Shown here one piece after another: positions 28,737 to 37,647 of a stretch of DNA of 64,000 bases (the first letter of the stretch is position 1; every line of letters starts with the position of its first letter). The notes beneath the pieces were generated by a model. The model saw nothing but the letters and a program-made list of their open reading frames with translations. It was not told the DNA's origin and did not search any database. This DNA is from JBOGDS01 sp050743075. Its GTDB lineage: Bacteria > Actinomycetota > Actinomycetes > Jiangellales > Jiangellaceae. A program made the translations under genes and the position numbers. The stretch spans positions 6,332 to 70,331 of the forward strand of contig JBOGDS010000006.1 in assembly GCA_050743075.1 (NCBI GenBank), given 5' to 3'.

Positions 28737-30446
28737 GTGGACGCCCAGCAGATCGAGTCGGGACGGCAGCGCTGGCAGGCCCGCATCGACGCGGCGCGGG
28801 AAGCCGGTCAGGTCCGCGACGCGGACTACACGACGCTGTCCGGACTCGAGGTCGACCCCGTCTACGGTCCGCCGGAGGGCGCCGCCGACCCCCGCTTCGA
28901 GCGGATCGGCTGGCCCGGCGAGTACCCGTTCACCCGCGGCCTCTACGCCACCGGCTACCGGGGCCGGACCTGGACGATCCGGCAGTTCGCGGGCTTCGGC
29001 AACGCGCTGCAGACCAACGAGCGCTACAAGATGATCCTGCGCTCGGGCGGCGGCGGGCTCTCGGTCGCCTTCGACATGCCGACGCTGATGGGGCGTGACT
29101 CCGACGACGACCGTTCGCTCGGGGAGGTCGGCCACTGCGGCGTCGCGATCGACTCCGCCATCGACATGGACGCGCTGTTCTCCGACATCCCGCTCGGCGA
29201 CGTCACGACATCGATGACGATCAGCGGGCCGGCGGTCCCGATCTTCTGCATGTACGTCGTGGCGGCCGAGCGGCAGGGCGTAGACCCGTCGGTCCTCAAC
29301 GGCACCCTGCAGACCGACATCTTCAAGGAGTACATCGCCCAGAAGGAGTGGCTTTTCGCACCGGAGCCACACCTGCGCCTGATCGCCGACCTGATTGAAT
29401 ACACCGGGCACCGCGTTCCGAAGTACAAGCCGCTCTCCGTGTCGGGCTACCACATCCGCGAGGCCGGCTCGACGGCCGCACAGGAGCTTGCCTTCACGCT
29501 GGCCGACGGGTTCGGCTACGTCGAGCTGGGGCTGTCCCGTGGCCTTGACGTCGACTCCTTCGCCCCTGGCCTGTCGTTCTTCTTCGATGCCCACGTCGAC
29601 TTCTTCGAGGAGATCGCCAAGTTCCGGGCGGCCCGACGGATCTGGTCCCGCTGGATGCGGGACACGTACGGGGCCACGACCGACAAGGCGCAGTGGCTGC
29701 GGTTCCACACCCAGACCGCGGGCGCGTCGCTCACCGGGCATCAGCCGTACAACAATGTCGTCCGCACCGCCGTCGAGGCGCTGGCGGCTGTCCTCGGGGG
29801 CACCAACTCGCTGCACACCAACGCGCTCGACGAGGTGCTGGCGCTGCCCACGGAGCAGGCGGCAGAGATCGCGCTACGTACGCAGCAGGTGCTGATGGAG
29901 GAGACCGGCGTCGTCAATGTCGCCGACCCGCTCGGTGGCTCGTGGTACGTAGAGGCTCTCACCGACCGGATCGAGGCCGAGGCAGAGGCGATCTTTGCCA
30001 AGATCCGGGACATGGGAGAGTCCGAGACCCGCTGGCAACGGGCGTACGGCCCGATGACCGCCGGCATACTGCGCGGCATCGAGGACGGCTGGTTCATGGC
30101 CGAGATCGCAGACTCCGCGTTCTGGTACCAGCAGCAGCTCGAGAAGGGCGACAAGCGGGTCGTCGGCGTCAACGTGCACAAGGACACCGTCACCGGCGAC
30201 CTGGACATCCTGCGGGTATCGCACGAGGTCGAGCACGAGCAGCGCCGCGCTCTCGGCGAGCGTAAGGCCGCCCGCGACGGCGCGGCCGTCGACGCGGCGC
30301 TCGCCCGGATGGTCGAGGCCGCGCGCGGCGGCGACAACATGATCCCGGCGATGCTCGACGCCGCCCGCGCCGAGGCAACGCTCGGCGAGATCTGCGACGC
30401 CCTGCGCGCCGAGTGGGGGGTCTACTTCGAGCCGGCCAGGTTCTAG
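28737..30446 (+). CDS. icmA: Isobutyryl-CoA mutase-type large subunit
   Basis: A 569-residue B12-dependent mutase large subunit without the C-terminal B12-binding domain, so a separate small subunit is required. The motif RTWTIRQFAGFGNALQTNE has Phe where methylmalonyl-CoA mutase has Tyr89, and FKEYIAQKEWLFAPEP has Gln where methylmalonyl-CoA mutase has Arg207. This Phe/Gln pair is the reported signature of isobutyryl-CoA mutase (isobutyryl-CoA to n-butyryl-CoA). Length and sequence match Streptomyces IcmA. GTG 28737 is chosen over TTG 28725. MeaB and the adenosyltransferase are encoded nearby; no icmB is in the window. Confidence 0.9.
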   Translation: MDAQQIESGRQRWQARIDAAREAGQVRDADYTTLSGLEVDPVYGPPEGAADPRFERIGWPGEYPFTRGLYATGYRGRTWTIRQFAGFGNALQTNERYKMILRSGGGGLSVAFDMPTLMGRDSDDDRSLGEVGHCGVAIDSAIDMDALFSDIPLGDVTTSMTISGPAVPIFCMYVVAAERQGVDPSVLNGTLQTDIFKEYIAQKEWLFAPEPHLRLIADLIEYTGHRVPKYKPLSVSGYHIREAGSTAAQELAFTLADGFGYVELGLSRGLDVDSFAPGLSFFFDAHVDFFEEIAKFRAARRIWSRWMRDTYGATTDKAQWLRFHTQTAGASLTGHQPYNNVVRTAVEALAAVLGGTNSLHTNALDEVLALPTEQAAEIALRTQQVLMEETGVVNVADPLGGSWYVEALTDRIEAEAEAIFAKIRDMGESETRWQRAYGPMTAGILRGIEDGWFMAEIADSAFWYQQQLEKGDKRVVGVNVHKDTVTGDLDILRVSHEVEHEQRRALGERKAARDGAAVDAALARMVEAARGGDNMIPAMLDAARAEATLGEICDALRAEWGVYFEPARF

Positions 30447-30502
30447 GAGCGCGGCATCACCCCCGTTGGCACGGAGCTCGCCTCTCGGGGGAGGATGGAC
30501 AC

Positions 30503-31432
30503 ATGACTGCGGAGAGTTTCATGCGGCCCGGGGCTGTGGACTTGTCGGCGCTGGCGGCGCGATCGCAGGCACCAGCACCCGCGACGAACGGTTCACCGGC
30601 GACAGGGGTCGTACTCGACGTCAGCGAGGCGACGTTCCAGGCCGAGGTCCTGGAGCGGTCCATGTCGGTGCCCGTGGTGATCGACTTCTGGGCCGACTGG
30701 TGCGCCCCGTGCAAGCAGCTCTCGCCGATCCTGGAGAAGCTGGCGCTGGAGTACGACGGCAGGGTCCTGCTGGCCAAGATCGACGTCGACGCGAACCAGC
30801 AGCTCGGGGCGGCCTTCCAGGTGCAGTCGATCCCGTCGGTCTTCGCCGTGCTCAAGGGTCAGCCGGTGCCGCTGTTCCAAGGGGCCATGCCCGAGCCCGA
30901 GGTCCGTCAGGTGTTCGAGCAGCTGTTCCAGGTGGCCGCGGCCAACGGGGTGACCGGCCGTCTCGACGTTCAGCCAGCTGACGCCGACGACACGGCCGAG
31001 CCCCAGGCCGAGCCGCCGCACGACCCCAGGTACGACGTGGCGTACGACGCCATCGAGAAGGGCGACTTCGACGCCGCCGCGGCGGCCTACCAGGCGCTGC
31101 TCGCCGAGGCCCCGGCTGACGCCGACGCCAAGGCCGGCCTTGCCCAGGTCGAGCTGCTCCGCCGCACGAGCACTGTCGATCCCACGGCGGCCCGCACGGC
31201 CGCAGACCGCGACCCGGCCGACGTCGACGCACAGCTGAGGGTCGCCGACGTCGACGTGGTCGACGGAAAGGCCGAGGACGCATTCAACCGGCTGATCGAC
31301 GCCGTGCGCCGGGCTGGCGGTGACGACCGCGACCGGGTACGCGCGCGCTTGCTCGAGTTGTTCGAGGTGGTGGGCCACGGCGACCCGCGGGTCGCCAAGG
31401 CCAGGTCGGCGCTGGCCAGCGCGCTGTTCTGA
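30503..31432 (+). CDS. cnoX: Thioredoxin-TPR protein (CnoX/YbbN-like)
   Basis: A 309-residue cytosolic chaperedoxin-like protein. Residues 40-140 are a thioredoxin domain with active-site WCAPC (Cys 67 and Cys 70) and the cis-Pro in IPSVFAVLKG. Residues 170-309 are TPR-like helices (YDVAYDAIEKGDFDAAAAAYQ) ending in the family's RDRVRARLLELFEVVGHGDP. An intact CxxC suggests oxidoreductase activity in addition to holdase function. It begins a + strand run with the AAA+ gene 27 nt downstream. Confidence 0.92.
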   Translation: MTAESFMRPGAVDLSALAARSQAPAPATNGSPATGVVLDVSEATFQAEVLERSMSVPVVIDFWADWCAPCKQLSPILEKLALEYDGRVLLAKIDVDANQQLGAAFQVQSIPSVFAVLKGQPVPLFQGAMPEPEVRQVFEQLFQVAAANGVTGRLDVQPADADDTAEPQAEPPHDPRYDVAYDAIEKGDFDAAAAAYQALLAEAPADADAKAGLAQVELLRRTSTVDPTAARTAADRDPADVDAQLRVADVDVVDGKAEDAFNRLIDAVRRAGGDDRDRVRARLLELFEVVGHGDPRVAKARSALASALF

Positions 31433-31459
31433 CGGCCGCGCTCGCGTAGGGTGCACCGG

Positions 31460-32998
31460 GTGGACGAGGCGGAGGTCAGGCAGTTCGGGTCGCTGTTCAG
31501 TGAGTTTCTCGAGCGGGTCGTGCACACGTCCCGAGGTACGCCGGAGGGCACCGAGTCGCTCGTGGCCAGGCTGGAGTCGTTCTTCGAGTCCGACCCGCTG
31601 GCGCTCCCGGTCGTCACCGAGCGGTTCCGTACATTCGAGCACGCCACGGTCCAGGTCGCCATCGACCGGTTGCTCGAACGGCCCGGGACTCGTCATGAGC
31701 TCCTCGGCATCGCCGGCGCAGGACGGGAGCACAGCTCGCTGACCGAGCTTCTCGAGATGGGCCGGCGGCACGGTGCGTTCTGGGTCGGTGCCGTCGACTA
31801 CGCCGCCGTTCCGGTGTCGGTCGACGAGGAGCGCACGTGCGTGCGGTTCGGCTTCTACCTCATCGACGACGGCCGTCGCCGGCTGGCCGTCATGCTCCGC
31901 GGCGGCAATCCCATGCACGGGCAGGCCGCGAGCCTCGAGGTGCTCGCGCCTACCTCCGAGGAGGGCCGGCTGTGGCTTGCAGATCTGCGTGAGCTGCGAG
32001 CTCGGCACAACGTGCTCCGCGGCCAGGTGCTCTCGTTCCAGCCGAGTGAGTTCGAGCCTGGCGTCGGGCCGGTGCGCTTCCACCGCCGTCCTGATCTGGG
32101 CCGCGACGACGTCGTCATGCCGCCCGGCGTTCTCGAGCGAATCGAGCGGCACGTCGTCGGGATCGCCCAGCACCGCCACCGGCTGCTCGCCGAGGGCAGG
32201 CACCTCAAGCGTGGCGTCCTCCTCTACGGGCCGCCCGGCACCGGGAAGACGCACACGGTGCGTTTCCTCTCCGGGGCGTTGAGCGAGTTCACCGTGATCC
32301 TGCTGGCCGGACCGGCGATCCGGTTCGTGGCCGAGGCGTGCGCCATGGCGCGGATCCTGCAACCGTCGCTGATCGTGCTGGAGGACTGCGACCTCGTCGC
32401 CCAGGATCGGTCGTTCTCGCCGTTCGACAACCCGCTGCTGTTCACGGTTCTGGACGAGATGGACGGCCTGGGCAGCGACACCGACGTCTGCTTCCTGCTG
32501 ACGACCAACCGGGCCGACCTGATCGAGACCGCGCTGGCACAGCGCCCGGGCCGCGTCGACCTCGCGGTCGAGATCCCGTTGCCGGACGCAGACGGCCGGC
32601 GCAGGCTGCTGGACCTCTACGGCCGCGGGATCGAACTGACGGCCGCCGACGTCGAGCAGGTCGTCGCGCTGACGGCCGGCGTGCCTGCGTCGTTCGTGAA
32701 GGAGATGACCCGACGGGCGACGCTGCTCGCCGCGGAGCGGGGCGCCGAGGCGACGCAGGCCGAGGATGTGCACGCCGCGGCCGAGGAGCTGATGACGGCG
32801 CAGGAGCACCTGACCCGCCGGCTGCTCGGAACCGGACCGTCGGACGACGACCGGCCTGCCGGTGGCGAGCCGGCCGTCGTGGGAGCGCCGGTAGGCGAGG
32901 GCGACGCGGTCGTCGGGCACGGCGGCCGGGGCTGGTTCGCCTACGCACCGATACCGCCGCGCCGCGGACGGTACCACGGCGGCGGCTTCGACTCCTGA
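31460..32998 (+). CDS. AAA+ ATPase of unknown function
   Basis: A 512-residue protein. The N-terminal 220 residues match nothing I recognise and have an alpha/beta look. A single AAA+ module follows: Walker A GPPGTGKTHTVRFLSG, Walker B SLIVLEDCDLVAQ, sensor 1 CFLLTTNRADL, and RPGRVDLAVEIPLPDADGRRRLL. It resembles CDC48/FtsH-type AAA domains, but no protease or membrane segment follows; the C-terminus is a Gly/Arg/Pro tail. GTG 31460 is preferred, with GTG 31451 three codons upstream possible. Equal 27-nt gaps separate it from cnoX and from the kinase gene, suggesting one operon. Confidence 0.85.
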   Translation: MDEAEVRQFGSLFSEFLERVVHTSRGTPEGTESLVARLESFFESDPLALPVVTERFRTFEHATVQVAIDRLLERPGTRHELLGIAGAGREHSSLTELLEMGRRHGAFWVGAVDYAAVPVSVDEERTCVRFGFYLIDDGRRRLAVMLRGGNPMHGQAASLEVLAPTSEEGRLWLADLRELRARHNVLRGQVLSFQPSEFEPGVGPVRFHRRPDLGRDDVVMPPGVLERIERHVVGIAQHRHRLLAEGRHLKRGVLLYGPPGTGKTHTVRFLSGALSEFTVILLAGPAIRFVAEACAMARILQPSLIVLEDCDLVAQDRSFSPFDNPLLFTVLDEMDGLGSDTDVCFLLTTNRADLIETALAQRPGRVDLAVEIPLPDADGRRRLLDLYGRGIELTAADVEQVVALTAGVPASFVKEMTRRATLLAAERGAEATQAEDVHAAAEELMTAQEHLTRRLLGTGPSDDDRPAGGEPAVVGAPVGEGDAVVGHGGRGWFAYAPIPPRRGRYHGGGFDS

Positions 32999-33025
32999 CA
33001 GTCCGCTCGCACTAGCGTCGGCGGT

Positions 33026-33880
33026 ATGGCCGACGACATCCGCGCGGTACTGGCTCGCCACCTGCCCGGCCGCTCGGTCGGGACGTTGACGAGGCTGGGC
33101 GAGGGCCAGGACAACATCGCGTGGGAGGTTGACGACGAGCTGATCATCCGGCGCAGCAAGCAGTCCGATCCGGCCGCACGCGCGGACGCGACCCGACGTG
33201 AGGCGGAGCTGCTGGGCGCCGTGGCCGAGCTGTCCTCGTTGCCGGTTCCCGAGCTCGTGTTCGCCGACGTCGACGCCGGCGTTCTCGCCTACCGCAAGCT
33301 GCCTGGCCGCCCGCTGCTCGAACGGCCGGTCGCGGAACCCGTTCGGCTGGCCGCGCCGCTGGGCGAGTTCGCCGGCGGTCTGCACCGGGCGCCGGTCGAG
33401 GTCATGAGCAGGCTCGTGCCCCGAGACGCCGAGCCGATGACGGCGTGGCGCGCGGACGCCGACCTGGAGTTCCGGCAGGTCGCGGAGCACCTGCCCCGGC
33501 CGGCCCGCCGCCTGGTCGAGGCCTTCCTGGGCGCGGACCTGCCGGCGGCGCCTGCGACACTGGCCTTCTGCCACAACGACCTGGGTTGCGAGCACATCCT
33601 GGTCGATGTCGACGGCACGATCACCGGCATCATCGACTGGACCGATGCCGCTGTCGCCGACCCCGCGTACGACCTGGCGCTGGTCTACCGGGATCTCGGC
33701 CCCGAGGTCTTCGACCTGACGCTGCATCACTACGAGGGCGCGTGGGACGACGATGCCCGCCAGCGGGCCGTGTTCTACTCCCGTTGCGCCTTGCTCGAGG
33801 ACATCGCGTACGGCGTTCGAACCGGAGACCATCGCTACTCCGACGCGGGTCTGGCGAACCTGGACCGGACCTTCGGGTAG
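33026..33880 (+). CDS. APH-family phosphotransferase
   Basis: A 284-residue aminoglycoside phosphotransferase-like kinase. The glycine-rich entry is RLGEGQDNIAWEVDDELIIRR, the catalytic loop is FCHNDLGCEHILVD and the metal loop is ITGIIDWTDAAVADPAYDLA. The family phosphorylates many small molecules, and resistance function should not be assumed. It is the last gene of the cnoX-AAA run and is convergent with glgB. Confidence 0.88.
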   Translation: MADDIRAVLARHLPGRSVGTLTRLGEGQDNIAWEVDDELIIRRSKQSDPAARADATRREAELLGAVAELSSLPVPELVFADVDAGVLAYRKLPGRPLLERPVAEPVRLAAPLGEFAGGLHRAPVEVMSRLVPRDAEPMTAWRADADLEFRQVAEHLPRPARRLVEAFLGADLPAAPATLAFCHNDLGCEHILVDVDGTITGIIDWTDAAVADPAYDLALVYRDLGPEVFDLTLHHYEGAWDDDARQRAVFYSRCALLEDIAYGVRTGDHRYSDAGLANLDRTFG

Positions 33881-33903
33881 CAAGCGCGGGCACTGGCCGG
33901 CTC

Positions 33904-33995
33904 GCGTACCGAACGACAGGAACAATTGCGATCTTGGTCTTCGTGACCTGCGGAAATGCGCCCAGAGAGGCCGTTGTTCCTGTCGTTCGGTACGC
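33904..33995. terminator. 22-bp inverted repeat between convergent genes
   Basis: Perfect 22-bp arms (33904-33925 and 33974-33995) separated by 48 nt lie between the convergent ends of the kinase gene (33880) and glgB (34038). Position fits a bidirectional terminator, but the long spacer and non-GC-rich arms (core GAACGACAGGAACAA) look more like a mobile palindromic element. Part of the spacer, GCGATCTTGGTCT (33928-33940), recurs at 36186-36198. Confidence 0.7.
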
Positions 33996-34037
33996 CGTGC
34001 CTGACACGACCGGCAGACCGGGTTCGCGATGGCGGTG

Positions 34038-35924
34038 TCATCCCCTCGCGACCGGGCGGAGCCACAGGGTGCCGAGCGGGGGAAGCTGGAGCCTGGCCGA
34101 TGCCGGGTGGCTGTGCCAGGCGACGTCCACGGTCTCGATCTCGCCGAGGTTGCCGACGCCCGAGCCGCCGTAGTCGGCCGCATCGGTGTTGACGATCTCG
34201 GCCCACCGGCCAGCGAGTGGGAGGCCGAGCCGGTATCCGTCGTGCGGCAGGGCGGAGAAGTTGGCGACGCAGGCGAGCACCGACCCGTCCGATCCCCATC
34301 GCAGGAACGAGAAGACGTTGCCCCCGGCGTCGTTCGCGTCGATCCACTCGAAGCCGGCAGGGGAGGCGTCCTGAGACCACAGCGCTGGATTGTCCCGGTA
34401 GATGCCGTTCAGGTCCGCGACGAGTTGCCGTACTCCCGCGTGCTCCGAGTGTTCGAGGAGCCACCAGTCCAGCTCCCGCGACTCGGCCCACTCGGACTCC
34501 TGGCCGAACTCGCCCCCCATGAACAGCAACTGCTTGCCGGGGTGGGCCCACATCAGCGCCAGGAACGCGCGCAGGTTGGCGAGTTGCTGCCAGCGGTCGC
34601 CCGGCATCTTGCGCAGCAGCGACCCCTTGCCATGCACGACCTCGTCGTGCGAGAGGGGGAGAAGGAAGTTCTCGCTGTACGCGTACATGAGCGAGAACGT
34701 CATCTGGTGGTGGTGGTACTGCCGGTGGATCGGATTGTGCGACATATATCCGAGCGAGTCGTGCATCCAGCCCATGTTCCACTTCAGGCCGAAGCCGAGC
34801 CCGCCCAGGTGCGTCTGCTTGGTGACGCCCGGCCACGCCGTCGACTCCTCGGCGATCGTGACCACCCCCGGCACCCGCTTGTAGGCCGTCGCATTGACCT
34901 CCTGCAGGAACGAGATCGCCTCCAGGTTCTCGCGCCCGCCGTAGACGTTGGGCAGCCATGTGCCGTCTGGTCGGGAGTAGTCGAGGTAGAGCATCGAGGC
35001 GACGGCATCGACCCGCAGGCCGTCGACGTGGAACTCCTCCAGCCAGTAGATGGCGTTGGCGACCAGAAAGTTGCGGACCTCGTGCCGGCCGAAGTTGAAC
35101 ACGTACGTGCCCCAGTCCGGCTGTTCGCCACGTCGCGGGTCGGCGTGCTCGTAGAGCGGCGTGCCGTCGAAGCGGGCAAGGGCCCAGTCGTCCTTCGGAA
35201 AGTGTCCGGGCACCCAGTCGACGATCACTCCGACGCCTGCCTGGTGCAGCCGGTCGACGAGGTAGCGGAAGTCGTCCGGAGTCCCGTAGCGAGCGGTCGG
35301 CGCGAAGTACGACGTCACCTGGTAGCCCCAGGACCCCCCGTAGGGATGCTCGGCAACGGGCAACAGCTCGATGTGCGTGAACCCGGTCTCCAGCACGTAG
35401 GCGGTCAACTCGTCGGCCAGGTCGCGGTACGACCGTCCACGCCGCCATGACCCGATGTGGACCTCGTAGACCGACATCGGGCGCTGCTGCGCGCTGCCGG
35501 CCCCGGCCCGGCCAGCCATCCAGTCGGCGTCGTGCCATTCGTAGGACGAGGTGAAGACGACGGAGGCGGTTGCCGGCGGAGCCTCGGCCGCGAAGGCCAG
35601 CGGGTCGGCCCGCAGCGTCCATGTGCCGTCTGCCCCGTTGACCTCGTACTTGTAGCGCGTGCCGTCGCCGGTGCCGGGAACGAACAGCTCCCACACGCCA
35701 CTTCTCCCGAGCGATTGCAGCTCGTGGTCCTGGCCGTTCCAGCCGTTGAAGTCGCCGACGACGCGGACCCCGCGGGCGTTCGGCGCCCACACCGCGAACG
35801 AGGTGCCCATCACGTCGCCGGCGCGTCGTACATGCGCCCCGAGGACGTCCCAGAGCCGCTCGTGGCGGCCCTCCCCGATCAGGTGGAGGTCGACCTCGCC
35901 GAGCAGGGACGGGACGGTCGCCAT
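34038..35924 (-). CDS. glgB: 1,4-alpha-glucan branching enzyme
   Basis: A 628-residue GH13 enzyme that introduces alpha-1,6 branches into linear alpha-glucan. After an N-terminal CBM48 domain (SFAVWAPNARGVRVVGDFNGWNG) the barrel shows YEVHIGSWRRG, the nucleophile Asp in GLRVDAVASMLYLDYSR, the acid Glu in VTIAEESTAWPGVT and LLPLSHDEVVHGKGSL. The C-terminal beta-domain ends with LPPLGTLWLRP. It is downstream of the maltokinase-treS-glgE run on the same strand after a 346-nt gap, consistent with branching the glucan extended by GlgE. Confidence 0.97.
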   Translation of the reverse strand: MATVPSLLGEVDLHLIGEGRHERLWDVLGAHVRRAGDVMGTSFAVWAPNARGVRVVGDFNGWNGQDHELQSLGRSGVWELFVPGTGDGTRYKYEVNGADGTWTLRADPLAFAAEAPPATASVVFTSSYEWHDADWMAGRAGAGSAQQRPMSVYEVHIGSWRRGRSYRDLADELTAYVLETGFTHIELLPVAEHPYGGSWGYQVTSYFAPTARYGTPDDFRYLVDRLHQAGVGVIVDWVPGHFPKDDWALARFDGTPLYEHADPRRGEQPDWGTYVFNFGRHEVRNFLVANAIYWLEEFHVDGLRVDAVASMLYLDYSRPDGTWLPNVYGGRENLEAISFLQEVNATAYKRVPGVVTIAEESTAWPGVTKQTHLGGLGFGLKWNMGWMHDSLGYMSHNPIHRQYHHHQMTFSLMYAYSENFLLPLSHDEVVHGKGSLLRKMPGDRWQQLANLRAFLALMWAHPGKQLLFMGGEFGQESEWAESRELDWWLLEHSEHAGVRQLVADLNGIYRDNPALWSQDASPAGFEWIDANDAGGNVFSFLRWGSDGSVLACVANFSALPHDGYRLGLPLAGRWAEIVNTDAADYGGSGVGNLGEIETVDVAWHSHPASARLQLPPLGTLWLRPVARG

Positions 35925-36270
35925 CCCGCCGACCCTATCCGCGCTTCATCCGGGTGCCCACAGTGCGGCGACCGGCAACGCATGGATGCTTCGGATCAGG
36001 GATCTGTCCACAGCCCACGTCCGGGAACGTCCGCGCTGGGCGACTGGACTTGACCAGCGCTGACGTCCGGATGCTGCGGACCACCGAACTCTCGGCATCT
36101 CGCCGTTCGACCGGACTGTTGGCGCTGAGCCGTCGCATCTGCGCAGGTCACGGTCGACGGGGAAGCAAACGATCCGGTCGAAACCGCGATCTTGGTCTAC
36201 TCGTCCCGGTGGGCGAGGTCGGGGTGAGAACGCGGGCATGCTGCCGGCGTCTCGCGCGGAAGTCGCGTGA
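35925..36270. other. Intergenic region between glgB and maltokinase
   Basis: No convincing coding frame is seen in this 346-nt stretch on either strand. It contains GCGATCTTGGTCT (36186-36198), a 13-mer also found inside the inverted repeat at 33904-33995, followed in both places by a similar CGT-rich tract. It could hold a promoter for glgB on the - strand, but no clear -35/-10 pair was found. Confidence 0.5.
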
Positions 36271-37647
36271 TCAACGCAGGTCTGCTGCAAGGCGTTCGAC
36301 GGCGGCCAGCGGGATCGGCAGCCACGAGGGCCGGTTGCGGGCCTCGTACACGGACTCGTAGACGGCCTTGTCGGTCTCGTACGCGCGCAGGAGCACGTCG
36401 TCGTCGCGCGGGTCGTGGCCGGCGGACTTGGCGTAGCCCTCGCAGAAGGCGGCGCGGTTGCGCTCGGCCCACTCGGCGGCCCGGTACGCGATCTGGTCGC
36501 TGCCCGGGTGGTCGGTGACGAGCAGGTGACGGGCGGCGTAGTCGAACGAGCGCAACATCGCGGCGACATCGCGGATCGGCGAGTCCAGGGCTACCCGCTC
36601 GGCCAGCGGCTTCGCCGGCTCGCCCTCGAAGTCGACGAGCTTCCACCCGACCACGGTGCGCAGGACCTGGCCGAGGTGGAGGTCGCCGTGGACGCGCTGG
36701 GCCGCCACCGGCTCGTCGAGCTGAGCCAGCTCATGGAACGCCTCGGCGAGTGCGGGCGCGTTCGGGGTGAGTTCGGGAACCGCGGTGACGGCGGCGTCCA
36801 GGCGCGCCTCCATCCGCGTTGCCAGGGCGGCCAGGTCATCGCGGGACAGGCTCCGGGTGGGGAGTACCGCCGCCATGGCCGCGTGCACCTCGGCCGTTGC
36901 GATCCCCAGCCGTTGTGCCTCGCCGGCGAAGTCGCCGCCCACCTCGTCGGCGTGCAGGTCGCCCTCGGCATAGAGGTCGCGGACGCTCGCGGTGGCGATG
37001 GCCCAACCGTCCGTGGCGGTCGTCAGGAAGGCCTGCAGCATCGCCAGTCCCGCCTCCTGGCGCTCACCGGCAGCGTCGACCCAGGCTCCGTCGAGCCAAC
37101 CCAGCAGAGGTGCGACGTACTCGCTGCCCGCCCGGGTCAACGCGTCGTGGACCTCGACATCCGGGTTCACGCCAGGAACGATGCGGCGGAACACCTTGAG
37201 CAGGGCCGTGTCGCCGTACGCGAGCGAGGTGTTGCTCTGCTCATGGGTGAGGACCAGCGAGTGCTCCTCCAGCGGCAGTTCGGCGCCCGGCTCGGTTTGG
37301 AAGGCGAGGCCGCCGACGCGGGACTTGGCGTCGAAGCGACGGAGCAGCTCCGCGGTGGCGTCCTTGTCGTGCAGCGCGTCGTAGACGTACCGCCCATCCG
37401 CCTCGCCCAGCAAGACGTGTTCCAGCCGGTCGTCGGGATGGGTCCGGAAGCTCACTGGCACCTGGTAGACGTCCCGACGGTCGCCTTGCTCGACCTCGAC
37501 GAGCAGATGCCAGATCTCCGGGTCGGCCTCGCGGAGCTCGGTGGCGGCCAGGACGCGCGCCGCGGCGACGGGATGGTCCTTGCCCGCGAACCAGCGCTGG
37601 TGGGGCAGCCACCCGGGTAGCAGTGCGACGGCAGCGTCGACTGTCAC
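36271..37647 (-). CDS. mak: Maltokinase
   Basis: A 458-residue kinase that phosphorylates maltose to maltose-1-phosphate, the donor for GlgE. The N-terminal cap has LPHQRWFAGKDHPVAAARV, the diagnostic maltokinase start. The kinase core has the catalytic loop RVHGDLHLGQVLRTVVGWKLVDFEGEP and the helix RSFDYAARHLL. The GTG start at 37647 overlaps the treS stop by 4 nt, so the two are translationally coupled. In some actinobacteria this kinase is fused to TreS; here they are separate. Confidence 0.96.
   Translation of the reverse strand: MTVDAAVALLPGWLPHQRWFAGKDHPVAAARVLAATELREADPEIWHLLVEVEQGDRRDVYQVPVSFRTHPDDRLEHVLLGEADGRYVYDALHDKDATAELLRRFDAKSRVGGLAFQTEPGAELPLEEHSLVLTHEQSNTSLAYGDTALLKVFRRIVPGVNPDVEVHDALTRAGSEYVAPLLGWLDGAWVDAAGERQEAGLAMLQAFLTTATDGWAIATASVRDLYAEGDLHADEVGGDFAGEAQRLGIATAEVHAAMAAVLPTRSLSRDDLAALATRMEARLDAAVTAVPELTPNAPALAEAFHELAQLDEPVAAQRVHGDLHLGQVLRTVVGWKLVDFEGEPAKPLAERVALDSPIRDVAAMLRSFDYAARHLLVTDHPGSDQIAYRAAEWAERNRAAFCEGYAKSAGHDPRDDDVLLRAYETDKAVYESVYEARNRPSWLPIPLAAVERLAADLR

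Noticed and set aside
28737..30446. Methylmalonyl-CoA mutase large subunit as the call
   Set aside because: The two substrate-specificity positions are Phe and Gln, and no B12-binding domain is fused, so an isobutyryl-type mutase fits better.
30593..34183. 1196-codon open frame on the - strand
   Set aside because: It runs antisense to cnoX, the AAA+ gene and the kinase, which have clear family motifs. Its composition is typical of GC-rich mirror frames and no domain is seen.
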